Below, piece by piece: positions 45,686 to 55,485 of a stretch of 64,000 bases of DNA. The position numbers were made by a program, and so were the translations under genes. The stretch's first letter is position 1. Each line of letters begins with the position of its first letter. Source of the stretch: Bifidobacterium pullorum subsp. saeculare (GTDB lineage Bacteria > Actinomycetota > Actinomycetes > Actinomycetales > Bifidobacteriaceae); NCBI RefSeq assembly GCF_016899725.1, contig NZ_JACLYU010000011.1, forward strand, positions 1 to 64,000, read 5' to 3'. Below the pieces are notes generated by a model. It was not told the DNA's origin, searched no databases, and saw nothing but the letters and a program-made list of their open reading frames with translations.

Positions 45686-46125
45686 TATCTCGGTTCGTTG
45701 GGGCTTGAGTGGCTGGTTATCTCAGTTCGTTGGGGCTTCTGTAGGGGGCTATCTCCGTTCGTTGGGTCGTGCTGAAGTGCGGTGGCTGGGCTATCTCGGT
45801 TCGTTGGGGCGCCGTGGGGACGGTATCTCGGCTCGTTGGGGCGTGAGTGGCCGGATATCTTGGTTCATTGGGTCGTCTGGCGGGGTGTATCTCGGTTCGT
45901 TGGGGCGGATTTTCCATGTTGCGGAGGTCTATCTGCGTTCGTTGGGTCCTCCGACCGTATGCATCGCGGAACCCGGGCCTTGGAATTCCGCCGTTTTGAG
46001 GACTTTTCTAGGTGGGATATCACGCTGGGGAGGACCCAATGAACGCAGATAGATGTCTGCAGAACGGAAAATCCGCCCCAACGAACCGAGATATCCAGTC
46101 GGTGGCGCCCCAACGAACCGAGATG
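45686..46125. repeat. Helically phased array of an 11-copy 19-bp motif
   Basis: The motif TATCTCGGTTCGTTGGGGC (with variants) starts on the plus strand at 45686, 45718, 45750, 45792, 45824, 45856, 45888 and 45930. Steps are 32, 32, 42, 32, 32, 32 and 42 bp. Three inverted copies begin at 46033, 46075 and 46107 (steps 42 and 32). The last plus-strand pair (45888-45949) and the first inverted pair (46032-46093) are a long imperfect inverted repeat around an 82-bp centre. Steps of 32 bp shift the reading frame, so it is not a coding repeat. Confidence 0.93.
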
Positions 46126-46194
46126 CGCAACTCCGTCGGCCGAGTGGGCTGATCGGGCAGGCCGGAATCCGCTGATTCGACGACGCGCCGTAAA

Positions 46195-46234
46195 GTCAAT
46201 TCATTTGACATATATAGTTCGGCCGTTTTACTAT
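46195..46234 (+). promoter_or_regulatory. Promoter of xylA with overlapping inverted repeat
   Basis: -35 TTGACA (46205-46210), an 18-bp spacer and -10 TACTAT (46229-46234). GTCAA (46195-46199) and TTGAC (46205-46209) form an inverted repeat covering the -35 and could be an operator. It lies 70 bp after the phased repeat array and about 100 bp before xylA. Confidence 0.65.
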
Positions 46235-46331
46235 TAGGGCAACGAGCGATGGCAACCCAGTCGTCGCTGGGAAGTGCAACGAACCACCGCGCATCGGACA
46301 ACGGCCGTGCGCATCAGCAAAGGAGCAACCT

Positions 46332-47678
46332 ATGGGTCTGTGGGATATCGACAAGATCGAGTACGTCGGCCGCGGGCAGGGACCGAAGGAGGGCCTGGCC
46401 TTCCATTACTACGACGCCGACAAGGTCGTCGCCGGCAAGAAGATGAAGGACTGGCTGCGTTTCGGCGTCGCCTGGTGGCACACCTTCGACCAGGAGCTGG
46501 TCGATCCGTTCGGCACCGGCACCGCGCAGCGCCCGTGGTACGGCAAGTACTCCGATCCGATGGACGAGGCCCTGGCCAAGGTGGACTACGCCTTCGAGTT
46601 CTTCACCAAGCTCGGCGCCGAGTACTTCTGCTTCCATGACCGCGACATCGCCCCGGAGGGCGACACCCTTCGCGAGACCAACAAGAACCTCGACAAGGTC
46701 GTGGACAAGATCGAGGAGAACATGAAGTCCACCGGCGTCAAGCTGCTGTGGAACACCTCCTCGCTGTTCACCAACCCGCGCTTCGTCTCCGGCGCCTCCA
46801 CCTCCCCGTTCGCGGACATCTACGCCTACTCCGCCGGCCAGCTCAAGCACTCCCTGGAGATCGCCAAGCGCCTGGGCGCTGAGAACTACGTGTTCTGGGG
46901 CGGTCGCGAGGGCTACGAGAACCTGTGGAACACGCAGATGAAGCGCGAGCAGGAGCATATGGCCAACTTCTTCCGCATGTGCCACGAGTACGCCAAGGAG
47001 ATCGGTCTGGACGCGCAGTTCCTCATCGAGCCGAAGGCCAAGGAACCCACGATGCACCAGTATGACTTCGACGCGTCCACCGCCATCGCGTTCCTCAAGA
47101 CCTACGACATCGACTTCATGAAGCTCAACCTCGAGGGCAACCACGCCAACCTGGCCGGCCACACCTACCAGCACGAGATCCGCACCGCCCGCGAGGCCGG
47201 CTACCTGGGCTCGCTGGACGCCAACCAGGGCGACAAGCTCATCGGCTGGGACATGGACGAGTTCCCGACCGACCTCATGGAGACCACCACCGTGATGTGG
47301 GAGGTGCTCGCCGCGGGCTCCATCGGCCCGAAGGGCGGTCTGAACTTCGACGCCAAGCCGCGCCGCACCTCCTTCACCGCCGAGGACCTGTTCCGCTCGC
47401 ACATCGCGGGTATGGATACCTTCGCCGCCGGTCTGCTGGTCGCCGACAAGATGCACCAGGACCACTTCATCGAGGACCTCCAGGCCGAGCGCTACGCCTC
47501 CTATGAGACCGGCATCGGCAAGAAGATCGACGAGGGCGCCACCTCGCTGGCCGAGCTCGAGGAGTACGCGATCGACATCCCGCAGGCCGACCTCATCGCC
47601 GCGACCAAGTCCGATCACCTGGAGTCCGTCAAGGCGACGATCAACAACTACATCATCGACACCCTGGCCCAGGCCTGA
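46332..47678 (+). CDS. xylA: Xylose isomerase
   Basis: 448 aa, the usual length of class II enzymes. Family motifs: [13 protein letters not shown] (catalytic His and Asp region), [26 protein letters not shown] and [16 protein letters not shown] (metal ligands), and GSLDANQGD. It converts D-xylose to D-xylulose in the cytoplasm and feeds the pentose/fructose-6-phosphate shunt. It supplies the last step for the xylo-oligosaccharide enzymes downstream. Confidence 0.97.
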   Translation: MGLWDIDKIEYVGRGQGPKEGLAFHYYDADKVVAGKKMKDWLRFGVAWWHTFDQELVDPFGTGTAQRPWYGKYSDPMDEALAKVDYAFEFFTKLGAEYFCFHDRDIAPEGDTLRETNKNLDKVVDKIEENMKSTGVKLLWNTSSLFTNPRFVSGASTSPFADIYAYSAGQLKHSLEIAKRLGAENYVFWGGREGYENLWNTQMKREQEHMANFFRMCHEYAKEIGLDAQFLIEPKAKEPTMHQYDFDASTAIAFLKTYDIDFMKLNLEGNHANLAGHTYQHEIRTAREAGYLGSLDANQGDKLIGWDMDEFPTDLMETTTVMWEVLAAGSIGPKGGLNFDAKPRRTSFTAEDLFRSHIAGMDTFAAGLLVADKMHQDHFIEDLQAERYASYETGIGKKIDEGATSLAELEEYAIDIPQADLIAATKSDHLESVKATINNYIIDTLAQA

Positions 47679-47825
47679 TGTCGATGGGCCTCGTCCGGCG
47701 GCGCTGCGCCGAACTGCGCTGCGTCGCCGGATGGGATTCGCCTCTTCCTTTCCTGGGACTGGAAAGCCCCGGTTTCCCGTCCCCTCCCTCTCCTTTTCTT
47801 TCCTTCCTTCTTCCTGATTGCAGGA

Positions 47826-47858
47826 CGAGCGCCCGCGGATCCGTTCCGCGGGCGCTCG
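47826..47858 (+). terminator. Hairpin between xylA and GH43
   Basis: A perfect 14-bp stem CGAGCGCCCGCGGA / TCCGCGGGCGCTCG with a 5-nt loop. A long pyrimidine tract precedes it and no T-run follows, so it may be a processing or attenuating structure instead of a complete terminator. Confidence 0.6.
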
Positions 47859-47942
47859 CCTATCTGGCGGGCTTCGAAACTTTCCGCGACATTCCTTCGT
47901 CCTCTGCCCGCCCCTCTTTTCCTTCCCTAGCAAAGGCGTTTC

Positions 47943-49847
47943 ATGCAATCCGTCACCTTCATCGAGAACCCCGTTCTGCGCGGCATGTACCCCGATCCGT
48001 CCTGGATGTGGGACGAAGCACATGAGCGCATCGCCATGGTCAATTCAAGCTTCGAGCTTGTGCCTGGCCTGCCCATCCACGTTTCCGATGACTTGGGCCG
48101 CTGGAAGCATTTGGCCGACGCCATCGACGCGGATATGGCGCGCCGGCTGCTCATCCCGTTCGTGGCCGATTCCGGCGGCGTGTATGCGCCGACGCTGCGC
48201 CGCATCGCCGGCCGCTACGTCATCGCCTGCACCATCGCGCGCATCGACGCGGACCTGGCCCGGCGCGGCGGCGCGACCGAGGCGGAACTCGCTGCCACTG
48301 CCGCAGCCGACGGCAACTTCATCATCGAAGCGGACCGGCTCGAAGGCCCATGGCGAGGGCCCTTCTGGATCGCCGGCGCCGAAGGCATCGACCCCGACAT
48401 CTTCGAGGACTCCGACGGCACGGTCTGGTGGACGCAGACCCGGCCCTCCCACGACCCTCAGTGGGAAGGGCAGACCGAGGTGTGGACGCGTCGTCTCGAC
48501 CCGGCCGACTGGTCGCTGGCCGACGACGGCGCGCCGGGCGGTCGCACGACCGTGCTGTGGCGCGGCTACGGCGTCGAAGCCGTCTGGGCCGAGGGGCCGC
48601 ATCTGGTCCGCGTCGGCGACTGGGTGTACCTGTTCACCGCCGAGGGTGGCACCAGCTTCGAACACAGCGAGATGGCGATGCGCACGCATGCGCCGCACGG
48701 GCTGCGGGCCGCAATCGGCGCATTCCTCGATGGGGACGGTGGAGTTGAAGGAGATGTTGCGGTCGATGGGGCCAGCGAATGCCGTGTGGTCGGCACGCAT
48801 CGCCGACTGTTCCACGCAAACAAGAAGAATCCGATCCTCACCCATCGCCACCTGGGACTCGCCGAACCGGTGCAATGCGTGGGCCACGGCGATCTGATTC
48901 ACCATCCGCGGCTCGGCTGGTGGATGGTATGCCTCGGCGTGCGTGAGACCAAGGGCCCGAATCCCGGAGAACTGCTGAGCTACCTGGGACGCGAGCCGTT
49001 CCTGGCGCCGGTGACGTGGGAGCATAACCCCGCCAGCTGGAAGCTGGATGGTGGCGGTGCGCCGGTCGCCGATGCGGGCGACCCCGGCTGGCCAGTGGTG
49101 GCGCCCGGATTGGGGCGGCTGCCGGAGCGCATCGCCCTCATGCCGGCGGATGGCCGCGGCGATGCGGATGACGCCGATGATGCCAGCGACGCCCGCGATT
49201 GGGCCGGTCCCGGTATGGTCGAGGTCGCCGATGGGCGCGGGGCGCGCGTCGCCATCGGCCTGGGCCGCGGCAGTGACGATGCTGGGGCCGGCGCCGCGGC
49301 CGGAAGCCGGCTGCTGGACGCCGACCGCGAGGCCGACCTCATCATCCGCGACGAAACCGGCGTCCGGTACGCGCGCATCGCCTCGGACAATGTGCTGATG
49401 CCCGTCCCCGCCGGCGGCACGCTCGTCATCCGCCAGAACTCGACCCACCTGGCCGTGGTCCGGCAGTCGGTCGCAGCTCCGTCCGGTCTGTCGGTCCTGA
49501 CGGCGTCCGGGGAACCGGCGCACGCGCGCGTCTCCTGTACGCTGATCGACGGCGACCATGTGGAACCCCATGATTACGGGGAGGCGGGCGGTGCTGTCGC
49601 CGTGCTGCTACGCGACAACGCGCTGACGGTCATCGCCTGCGGACGGGCCGACGACCTGCGCCAGGCCGCCGACGCCGTGGCCGGTGGCGCGGCCCTCCCC
49701 AGCGGCACCCGCGTGCTCGGCCGGCATGACGCACGGTTCCTGAGCACCGAATGGGCCGGCGGCTTCGTCGGCTGCCTGGCCGGCGTGCTGACTGGCGAAG
49801 GGGCCGGGATGCCGCCCCTGCCGGCAGCGTGGAACGGGAGCCGATGA
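47943..49847 (+). CDS. GH43 glycosidase (beta-xylosidase/arabinofuranosidase type)
   Basis: 634 aa. The five-bladed propeller starts at IENPVLRGMYPDPSW (general-base Asp18), GIDPDIFED (pKa-modulating Asp150) and WAEGPHLVRVGDWVYLF (general-acid Glu217), all in family order. A second domain from about residue 400 is beta-rich, with an Asp/Ala-rich low-complexity insert (DADDADDASDARD). With no signal peptide it is intracellular. It would release xylose or arabinose from short oligosaccharides. The next gene, a broken MFS transporter, starts overlapping its stop. Confidence 0.88.
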   Translation: MQSVTFIENPVLRGMYPDPSWMWDEAHERIAMVNSSFELVPGLPIHVSDDLGRWKHLADAIDADMARRLLIPFVADSGGVYAPTLRRIAGRYVIACTIARIDADLARRGGATEAELAATAAADGNFIIEADRLEGPWRGPFWIAGAEGIDPDIFEDSDGTVWWTQTRPSHDPQWEGQTEVWTRRLDPADWSLADDGAPGGRTTVLWRGYGVEAVWAEGPHLVRVGDWVYLFTAEGGTSFEHSEMAMRTHAPHGLRAAIGAFLDGDGGVEGDVAVDGASECRVVGTHRRLFHANKKNPILTHRHLGLAEPVQCVGHGDLIHHPRLGWWMVCLGVRETKGPNPGELLSYLGREPFLAPVTWEHNPASWKLDGGGAPVADAGDPGWPVVAPGLGRLPERIALMPADGRGDADDADDASDARDWAGPGMVEVADGRGARVAIGLGRGSDDAGAGAAAGSRLLDADREADLIIRDETGVRYARIASDNVLMPVPAGGTLVIRQNSTHLAVVRQSVAAPSGLSVLTASGEPAHARVSCTLIDGDHVEPHDYGEAGGAVAVLLRDNALTVIACGRADDLRQAADAVAGGAALPSGTRVLGRHDARFLSTEWAGGFVGCLAGVLTGEGAGMPPLPAAWNGSR

Positions 49848-51127
49848 TCGTGGAAAAAGCGTGGCGCGGCGCAGACGGGGCTCGGAGTAGGCATCGCGCG
49901 CGGCTCCGAGGATAATGCCGCACGCCTGCCTTGGCGGCTGGCGATTGCGCTGGTGATCGGACCGGCCGCCTGGCTTGCGCCGCACCAGGGCGCCATCGCC
50001 ACGCTGCTGCCGCAGCGAATCAGTGACATCGACCCGGCGAACAAGGTCTCGCTGGTCATGATGTTCTCCACCGTGGCCATGCTCATCGCGCTTGTGGCGA
50101 ACATTGTGCTCGGCGCCTGCTCCGACCGCACGCGCACGCGGTTCGGCAAGCGCAAGCCGTGGATCATCGGTTGCTTGGCGCTGTCTTGCCTGGTGCTGGT
50201 CGCGTTCAGCCGTGCCGACGGCATCGGCGCGATGCTCGCCTGGTGGTGCCTGTACGAACTCGTCGTCAACGGCGTGGCCGCGGCGATGATCGCGCAGCTG
50301 TCCGACCGGGTGCCGCCGCGGTGGCGTGGCACGATGTCGTCCGCCTACGGGCTCGGGCAGATGATCGGTGGGCAGGCGGCATCCTCGTGGTCGCGCAGTT
50401 CCTCGAGGATGTGACGTTGGGCGTGGAGGTGTTCGCGGCGGTCGCGTTGGCCGGTGGCGTGCTTTCCGCGCTGCTGGCGGGGGAGCGGAGCAACCTCGAC
50501 GATCCGAAGGTCCCGTTCCGCCCGCGCGAGCTGCTGGGCATGGTCATGTTCCCCACGCATGGCGCCCGTGACTTCTACAAAACCCTGGCCGCGCGGTTCC
50601 TGCTGACGGTGGGCAGCGGCATAGTCTCGAACTACATGCTGTACATCCTGCAGGACTACCTGCGCCTGGACCAGACCGGTTCGCAGCGCATGCTGTCGGT
50701 CACCTCGGCAATCACGCTGGCGGTCGGGCTCGTGTGCTGCCTGGTGGCCGGGCCGATCGCCGACCGGATCGGCCGGCCGAAGCTGCTGACGGTCGTCACC
50801 GCCTGCATGATGGCCGTGGGCGCCTTGGTGCCGTTCCTCGTGCCTACGCCGGGAGGATTGGTCGCGTTCTCGGCGATTGTCGGCGTGGCTAACGGGGCGA
50901 GTTCGTCGCTGATCCAGACCATCAGCGTCGAAGTGCTGCCGGATCCCGCGGCCGCGGCCAAGGACCTGGGCTTCCTCAATCTGGCGAACACGCTGGGCGG
51001 TGTCGGCGGATCGTTCGCTGGTGCTGCGGTCATCGGCGTGGTCGGGTACGGCGGTGCGTTCGTGGGCCAGGCCGTGGCCGTGCTCGCAGCGGCAGCCCTG
51101 TTCGCGTCGATCCGCCGCGTGCGGTAG
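49844..51127 (+). pseudogene. MFS transporter broken by frameshifts
   Basis: ATG at 49844 overlaps the GH43 stop, but its frame (MIVEKAWRGADG) is lost after about 15 codons. Transporter sequence continues in another frame: LPWRLAIALVIGPAAWLAPH, then DRTRTRFGKRKPWII. Around 50381 the frame changes again: GGQA is followed by GILVVAQFL only if one G is added to GGCGGCATC. The rest (to 51127) is an intact C-terminal half with DRIGRPKLL. The pattern suggests a glycoside importer paired with the GH43. Sequencing error at either site is not excluded. Confidence 0.82.
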
Positions 51128-51205
51128 GCGGTGCCGACGGCGGGCGCCTAGTGCTCGGCCATAGGCGGCGTCGTGCCGTGTGGGCCAGAACCGCGGAAAC
51201 GGAAC

Positions 51206-51245
51206 CCGGCCAACTCGGGGAACGAAAACCGGCCAACTCGGGGAA
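51206..51245. repeat. Two 17-bp direct repeats
   Basis: CCGGCCAACTCGGGGAA at 51206-51222 and 51229-51245, spaced 23 bp. They lie between the two pseudogenes, with no gene or known site. Confidence 0.6.
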
Positions 51246-51315
51246 TACGCTGAGAAAATCGTTGGAACAGCAAGGGTTAGAGGGGATGGGTATGGCTGGA
51301 GAGTGAGGGTGTTAT

Positions 51316-52568
51316 TTGCCTCGTGTGGCGGACGGGGTGTTGGAACGCAAGCTGCGCACTTCCGGTGCGGTGCAAATCGTCGGACCGAAGTGGTGCGGCA
51401 AGACTGTGACAGCGCAGCGGCGTTCGGCAAGCCAAGTGTATATGCAGGATCCCGATAGGAGCGCCGCACTGCTGGCATTGGCCGATGCCAAGCCATCCGC
51501 GCTGCTCGTTGGCGCCGAGCCGAGGCTGATTGACGAGTGGCAGATGGCATCGCAGTTGTGGGATGCGGTGCGGTATGCCATTGACCGGGGCCATGGGCGT
51601 GGTCGGTTCATCCTCACCGGATCTTTGACACCGGCTCGGGATGGGGAACGTCCGAGCCATTCCGGAGTGGGCCGCATCTTGCGGATGACCATGCGCCCAT
51701 GTCGTTGTTCGAATCGGGTGAATCCAGTGGGGCAGTGTCGTTGTCTGCGTTGTTCGACGGGGCCGCCGAGGTGTCTGGACTGGTGGATTTCGACATCGAG
51801 CGGATTGCGTTCACATCGTGCCGCGGAGGCTGGCCCGAGGTGGTCGTGGGCGGCGATGGCGACGACGTGCTAGACATGGCCGCGGATTACGTCAGGGAGT
51901 TGCTGGATTCCGACATCGGACAGATGGATGGCGTGTCTCGCAACCGCACATGGATGCGGTCAATCATGCGCTCATATGCCCGTAACCTCTCGTCGGAGGC
52001 GGCGACGACCACAATCGCCGCGGACATGAGCGGCGAGCCGGCGTCCGTGGACACCGTCGCCGATTATCTGGATGTGCTGTCCCGTGCGTACGTGGTCGAG
52101 GACCTCGAGGCATGGAACCCGCGGCTGCGGTCCAAGACGGTGGTCAGAACCAGCCGTACGCGGCATTTCGTCGACCCGTCTATCGCTGCTGCTGTGATGG
52201 GCGTGACACCGGCCAAACTGCTGGAGGATTTCGAGACCTTCGGTTTGTTGTTCGAGTCCATGTGCGTGCGTGACCTGCGCGTGTATGCCGACGCGATGCA
52301 CGGCGAGGTCCGTCATTACCGGGACAAGACAGGGCTTGAGGCGGATGCCGTGGTCACGTTGGAAGATGGGCGCTGGGCGCCCATCGAAGTGAAGCTGGGC
52401 TCGCGGCAGATCAACGAAGCTGCCGCGCATTTGCTCAAGTTCGCCGATCGTGTGGACCAGAGCAGGGAAGGGACGCCGTCCTTCCTCATGGTGCTCACTG
52501 GCACGCAGGCGGCATACCGGCGCGACGACGGCGTGTATGTGGTGCCGCTCGCCATGCTCGCGCCGTGA
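51316..52568 (+). pseudogene. DUF4143-type AAA ATPase with a frameshift
   Basis: A TTG start opens a 5' part with P-loop GPKWCGKT (residues 23-30), YMQDPDRSAALLA and LIDEWQMASQLWDAVRYAID. Around 51690 the frame is lost: RMTMRP must be followed by MSLFESGESSG, which lies one base out. From 51699 the DUF4143 part continues to 52568 (EVRHYRDKTGLEADAVV and PIEVKLGSRQ, a nuclease-like end). The protein group consists of P-loop ATPases of unclear role found on accessory DNA. Confidence 0.85.
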
Positions 52569-52705
52569 ATGCGAACAGACGGTTTGCCCTGCAACGTGAG
52601 GGTGGCTTGGCTCGACCGGACTCGTGTCCGGTCGAGCCAGGAGCCGGCGTACGCGCCTGTGGCGAGCGCGCGATGGCTGGTTGTGGCGGCGCCGAAATGC
52701 GAAGG

Positions 52706-53821
52706 TCAAAAGTCGGGCAGGGCATCGTCCGCGTCATCGGCACGCTGGGTGGAATCTCGCACGACCAGCGTGGTGGGCAGAATCGTCCGAGGTTGGACCT
52801 GCAGGCCGTGCTGCCGGTCGAGGATGGTGCGTGTGGCGGTGGCGCCCATCTCCTCCAGAGGCTGGGTGACGGTGGTCAGCGGCGGGCTCATGAACTGGGC
52901 GGTCTGGATGTTGTCGAATCCCACCACGGATAGGTCCTCGGGGATGCGGATGCCCAGGCTGCGCGCCGCCTCGTAGACTCCCATGGCCATGAGGTCGCTT
53001 TCCACGAAGATCGCGCTGGGACGTGCCTGCGGATCTGCGAGAAGGGACATGGCTTGCAGCCGGCCCTCCTCGGTGTGAAAATCGCCTTCGCGCACCAGCG
53101 AGGCGTCGTAGACGAGTCCGCGCTCGGCCAATGCCGCGGAATATCCGTCAAGACGGGCGCGCGAACACATCATCGTCATCGGGCCGGTGATGATGCCGAT
53201 GCGCGTGTGTCCCAAGGACAATAGATGCCGGGTAGCGATGAGACCGCCGGTCCAGTTGTCCGCTTGGATGGACAGGTTCTCGGGTGAGGGGTCTCCGGAG
53301 GGGTCGAGGATGACCGTGGGAATGTTGTACTCTACGAGACGCTCCCGTTCCTTGTTTGTCAGATTGGAGAACACGAGGATGACGCCGACCGGTGCACGCC
53401 GCAGCACTCCGTCGATCCAATCTGCGCCGGGGTGGCGTCGGTCGCCGCTTTCCGTGGTGATGACGCTCAATTCTTCCATCTGTGCCGCGTGAATGACTCC
53501 GCGGAGGATTTCCAGTGCCCAGATGGTGTCGAAGGATTCGAAGACGATCTCGATGGTGGGATTGGGTTTGCGGCTGTTCTTTCGCCGCACATAGCCGTTG
53601 GCGCGGAGCGCCTCGTTGATGGTGTGGCGTGTTTGCTCGGAGACATCAGTCCGTCCGTTGAGCACCTTGGACACGGTGGCCAGAGAAAAGCCGGTTTGCT
53701 CGGCGATGTCAGCCAGCTGGGGGCGATGCGCCCGTGCCTCTCTGCCAGTGTGCGTATCATGGGCGTCGGACGTAGGGGCTGTTCTGGTGCGGATGTCCGT
53801 GGTTGTCATGATGTCTACCAT
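52706..53821 (-). CDS. LacI-family regulator of the xylo-oligosaccharide operon
   Basis: 371 aa from ATG at 53821; an ATG four codons later is equally possible, and 53920 is upstream without a site. The HTH is LADIAEQTGFSLATVSKVLNGRTDVSEQTRHTINEAL, the hinge ANGYVRRKN, and the ligand domain spans about 80-350 (GVILVFSNL, LSIQADNWTGG, GFDNIQTAQFMSPPLTTV). It is divergent from the binding-protein operon. A GAAACTTTCGA site lies at its own start and two near-copies lie before the operon, so it probably represses both. Confidence 0.93.
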   Translation of the reverse strand: MVDIMTTTDIRTRTAPTSDAHDTHTGREARAHRPQLADIAEQTGFSLATVSKVLNGRTDVSEQTRHTINEALRANGYVRRKNSRKPNPTIEIVFESFDTIWALEILRGVIHAAQMEELSVITTESGDRRHPGADWIDGVLRRAPVGVILVFSNLTNKERERLVEYNIPTVILDPSGDPSPENLSIQADNWTGGLIATRHLLSLGHTRIGIITGPMTMMCSRARLDGYSAALAERGLVYDASLVREGDFHTEEGRLQAMSLLADPQARPSAIFVESDLMAMGVYEAARSLGIRIPEDLSVVGFDNIQTAQFMSPPLTTVTQPLEEMGATATRTILDRQHGLQVQPRTILPTTLVVRDSTQRADDADDALPDF

Positions 53822-53826
53822 ATCAC

Positions 53827-53837
53827 GAAACTTTCGA
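53827..53837. promoter_or_regulatory. Operator GAAACTTTCGA at the lacI-type gene start
   Basis: The same 11-mer recurs with one mismatch at 54007-54017 and, inverted with one mismatch, at 54085-54095. Its position at the regulator's own start suggests autoregulation. Confidence 0.6.
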
Positions 53838-53955
53838 GTTGTATGAATCTGTGCGATTTTGATTGGCTTGTCTCGGCGAGTCTTGTGCCGGAGATGCATA
53901 AGCCTTGGAATATCAGGCATTTTACGCTTCGTTCGGTTGTTTGATGCTTTAAAGT

Positions 53956-53984
53956 TTGACGATTTGATTAAAGGGTGTTATCGT
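53956..53984 (+). promoter_or_regulatory. Promoter of the xylo-oligosaccharide transporter operon
   Basis: -35 TTGACG (53956-53961), a 17-bp spacer and -10 TATCGT (53979-53984). Two candidate operators lie downstream of the predicted start, which fits repression by blocking elongation or initiation. Confidence 0.75.
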
Positions 53985-54006
53985 ATGGATTGTCGAAAAA
54001 AGACAG

Positions 54007-54017
54007 GAGACTTTCGA
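54007..54017. promoter_or_regulatory. Operator candidate GAGACTTTCGA
   Basis: One mismatch to GAAACTTTCGA at 53827. About 20 bp downstream of the predicted -10. Confidence 0.55.
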
Positions 54018-54084
54018 AAATATAGCTTAAGTTGATTTGCTTCCGAACGCCAAAACTTTGTGGTTTTAGCGGGATGAGGCGGCT

Positions 54085-54095
54085 TTGAAAGTTTC
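54085..54095. promoter_or_regulatory. Operator candidate TTGAAAGTTTC
   Basis: Inverted form of GAAACTTTCGA with one mismatch, 45 bp before the binding-protein start. Confidence 0.55.
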
Positions 54096-54139
54096 TTCCA
54101 TGTGCCGACGGGGTGCATGGGTTGTTAAGGAGGACAACG

Positions 54140-55423
54140 ATGAGGTTCAAGCGTATCGCCGCAAGTGCACTCGCTGTAGCCACCATGGTCGGCATGGCCG
54201 CCTGTGGCAGCGGGGGCGATGCCAATGCGGACGGCAAGGTCGAGTTCACCGTTTGGCACAACTCCACCACCGGCGATGGCAAGAAGTTCTGGGATGATGC
54301 CGCCGCTGACTACATGAAGGAACACAGCAACGTCACCATCAAGATGGAAGCCATCCAAAATGAGGATTTGGACGGCAAGCTCCAGACCGCCCTGCAGGAT
54401 CCGGACTCCGCGCCTGATGTCTTCTTCGCTCGTGGTGGTCAGAAGCTTCAGGACATTATCGACGCCGGCCAGGTTATGGACCTGACCGATAAGCTATCCG
54501 ACACGGTGAAAACCCAGATGGCCACCGCGTTGAAGGGCGAAACCTTTGATGGCAGGGTGTATGCGGTTCCGCAGTCCGTGGAGCCTGGTGGCATCTGGTA
54601 TTCCAAGGATCTGTTCGCTAAGGCCGGTATCACCGAGACCCCCACCACCTGGGACGAGTTTGTGCAGGTGGTGCAGAAGCTCAAGGACGCTGGCATCACG
54701 CCCATCGCGCTCGGCGCCAAGGACGCCTGGCCCGCCGCCCACTGGTGGTATTGGTTCGCGCTGCGCGAGTGCTCTTCCGATACGTTCGACAAGTCGACGA
54801 AGAGCATGAAGTTCACGGATGCCTGCTGGACGCGTGCGGGCGAAGATGTGCAGAAGCTTATCGACCTTGACGCCTTCAACAAGGGATTCCTGACCACCCC
54901 CGCCCAGCAGGGCGCGAGCTCGTCCGCCGGCCTTGTCGCCAACCACATGGCGGCAATGGAGCTTATGGGAGGCTGGGATCCTGGCGTGATTCGCGATTTG
55001 ACACCGGATAAGAAGGATATGGCTGACCTCGGTTATTTTGCTTTCCCGACTGTGGACGGTGGCGAGGGCGATCCGACTGCCGTTATGGGCGGTATGAACG
55101 CGATGGCCGTGGGCGCCTGGGCTCCGGAAGAGGCCGTGGACTTCCTCAACTTCATCTCCGAGAAGGACTACCAGGAGAAGTACGCGAAGGCGTTTTCCAC
55201 TATCCCGGCTTCCAAGGATGCACAGGAAGTCGTGGAGAATCCGGCTCTCAAGGAGTCGCTTGCGGTATACGGCAAGGCTAAGAGCATGTCTCTGTGGCTT
55301 GACACGCTTTTCGGCCAGAATGTCGGCAACGCCCTCAACGAGGGTGTGGTCAACATGATGGCGGGCAAGGGCTCCGCTGAGGACATCATCAAGGGCGTGG
55401 AGTCGGCGGCTGCCAAGGGCTGA
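54140..55423 (+). CDS. ABC sugar-binding lipoprotein
   Basis: 427 aa, ATG after AAGGAGGACAACG. A lipoprotein signal peptide ends at lipobox GMAACG, so Cys22 is lipidated and the protein is anchored outside the membrane. Family-1 binding protein features: KVEFTVWHNSTTGDGKKFWDDAAADYMKEH and YAVPQSVEPGGIWYSKDLFAKAG, with many aromatic residues in the cleft (WWYWF). It would capture xylo-oligosaccharides for the two permeases that follow. Confidence 0.93.
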   Translation: MRFKRIAASALAVATMVGMAACGSGGDANADGKVEFTVWHNSTTGDGKKFWDDAAADYMKEHSNVTIKMEAIQNEDLDGKLQTALQDPDSAPDVFFARGGQKLQDIIDAGQVMDLTDKLSDTVKTQMATALKGETFDGRVYAVPQSVEPGGIWYSKDLFAKAGITETPTTWDEFVQVVQKLKDAGITPIALGAKDAWPAAHWWYWFALRECSSDTFDKSTKSMKFTDACWTRAGEDVQKLIDLDAFNKGFLTTPAQQGASSSAGLVANHMAAMELMGGWDPGVIRDLTPDKKDMADLGYFAFPTVDGGEGDPTAVMGGMNAMAVGAWAPEEAVDFLNFISEKDYQEKYAKAFSTIPASKDAQEVVENPALKESLAVYGKAKSMSLWLDTLFGQNVGNALNEGVVNMMAGKGSAEDIIKGVESAAAKG

Positions 55424-55466
55424 CGGAGCGGCCGGCCCATCCGAGGAAGGATGGGCCGGCGCTCCG
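55424..55466 (+). terminator. Strong hairpin after the binding-protein gene
   Basis: CGGAGCGGCCGGCCCATCC pairs with GGATGGGCCGGCGCTCCG with one bulged base. No T-run follows. In binding-protein operons such stems often protect the upstream mRNA and lower downstream expression. Confidence 0.7.
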
Positions 55467-55485
55467 CTCCCAACAGGCAATCGAT

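Noticed and set aside
45686..46125. CRISPR array
   Set aside because: Repeats are only 19 bp and variable, gaps are 13 or 23 bp, copies occur in both orientations, and no cas gene is nearby.
45717..46301. Small minus-strand proteins rich in PNEPRY and QRTEI in the array
   Set aside because: The 32-bp step changes frame at each unit, so the repeated peptides come from the DNA repeat, not from a gene.
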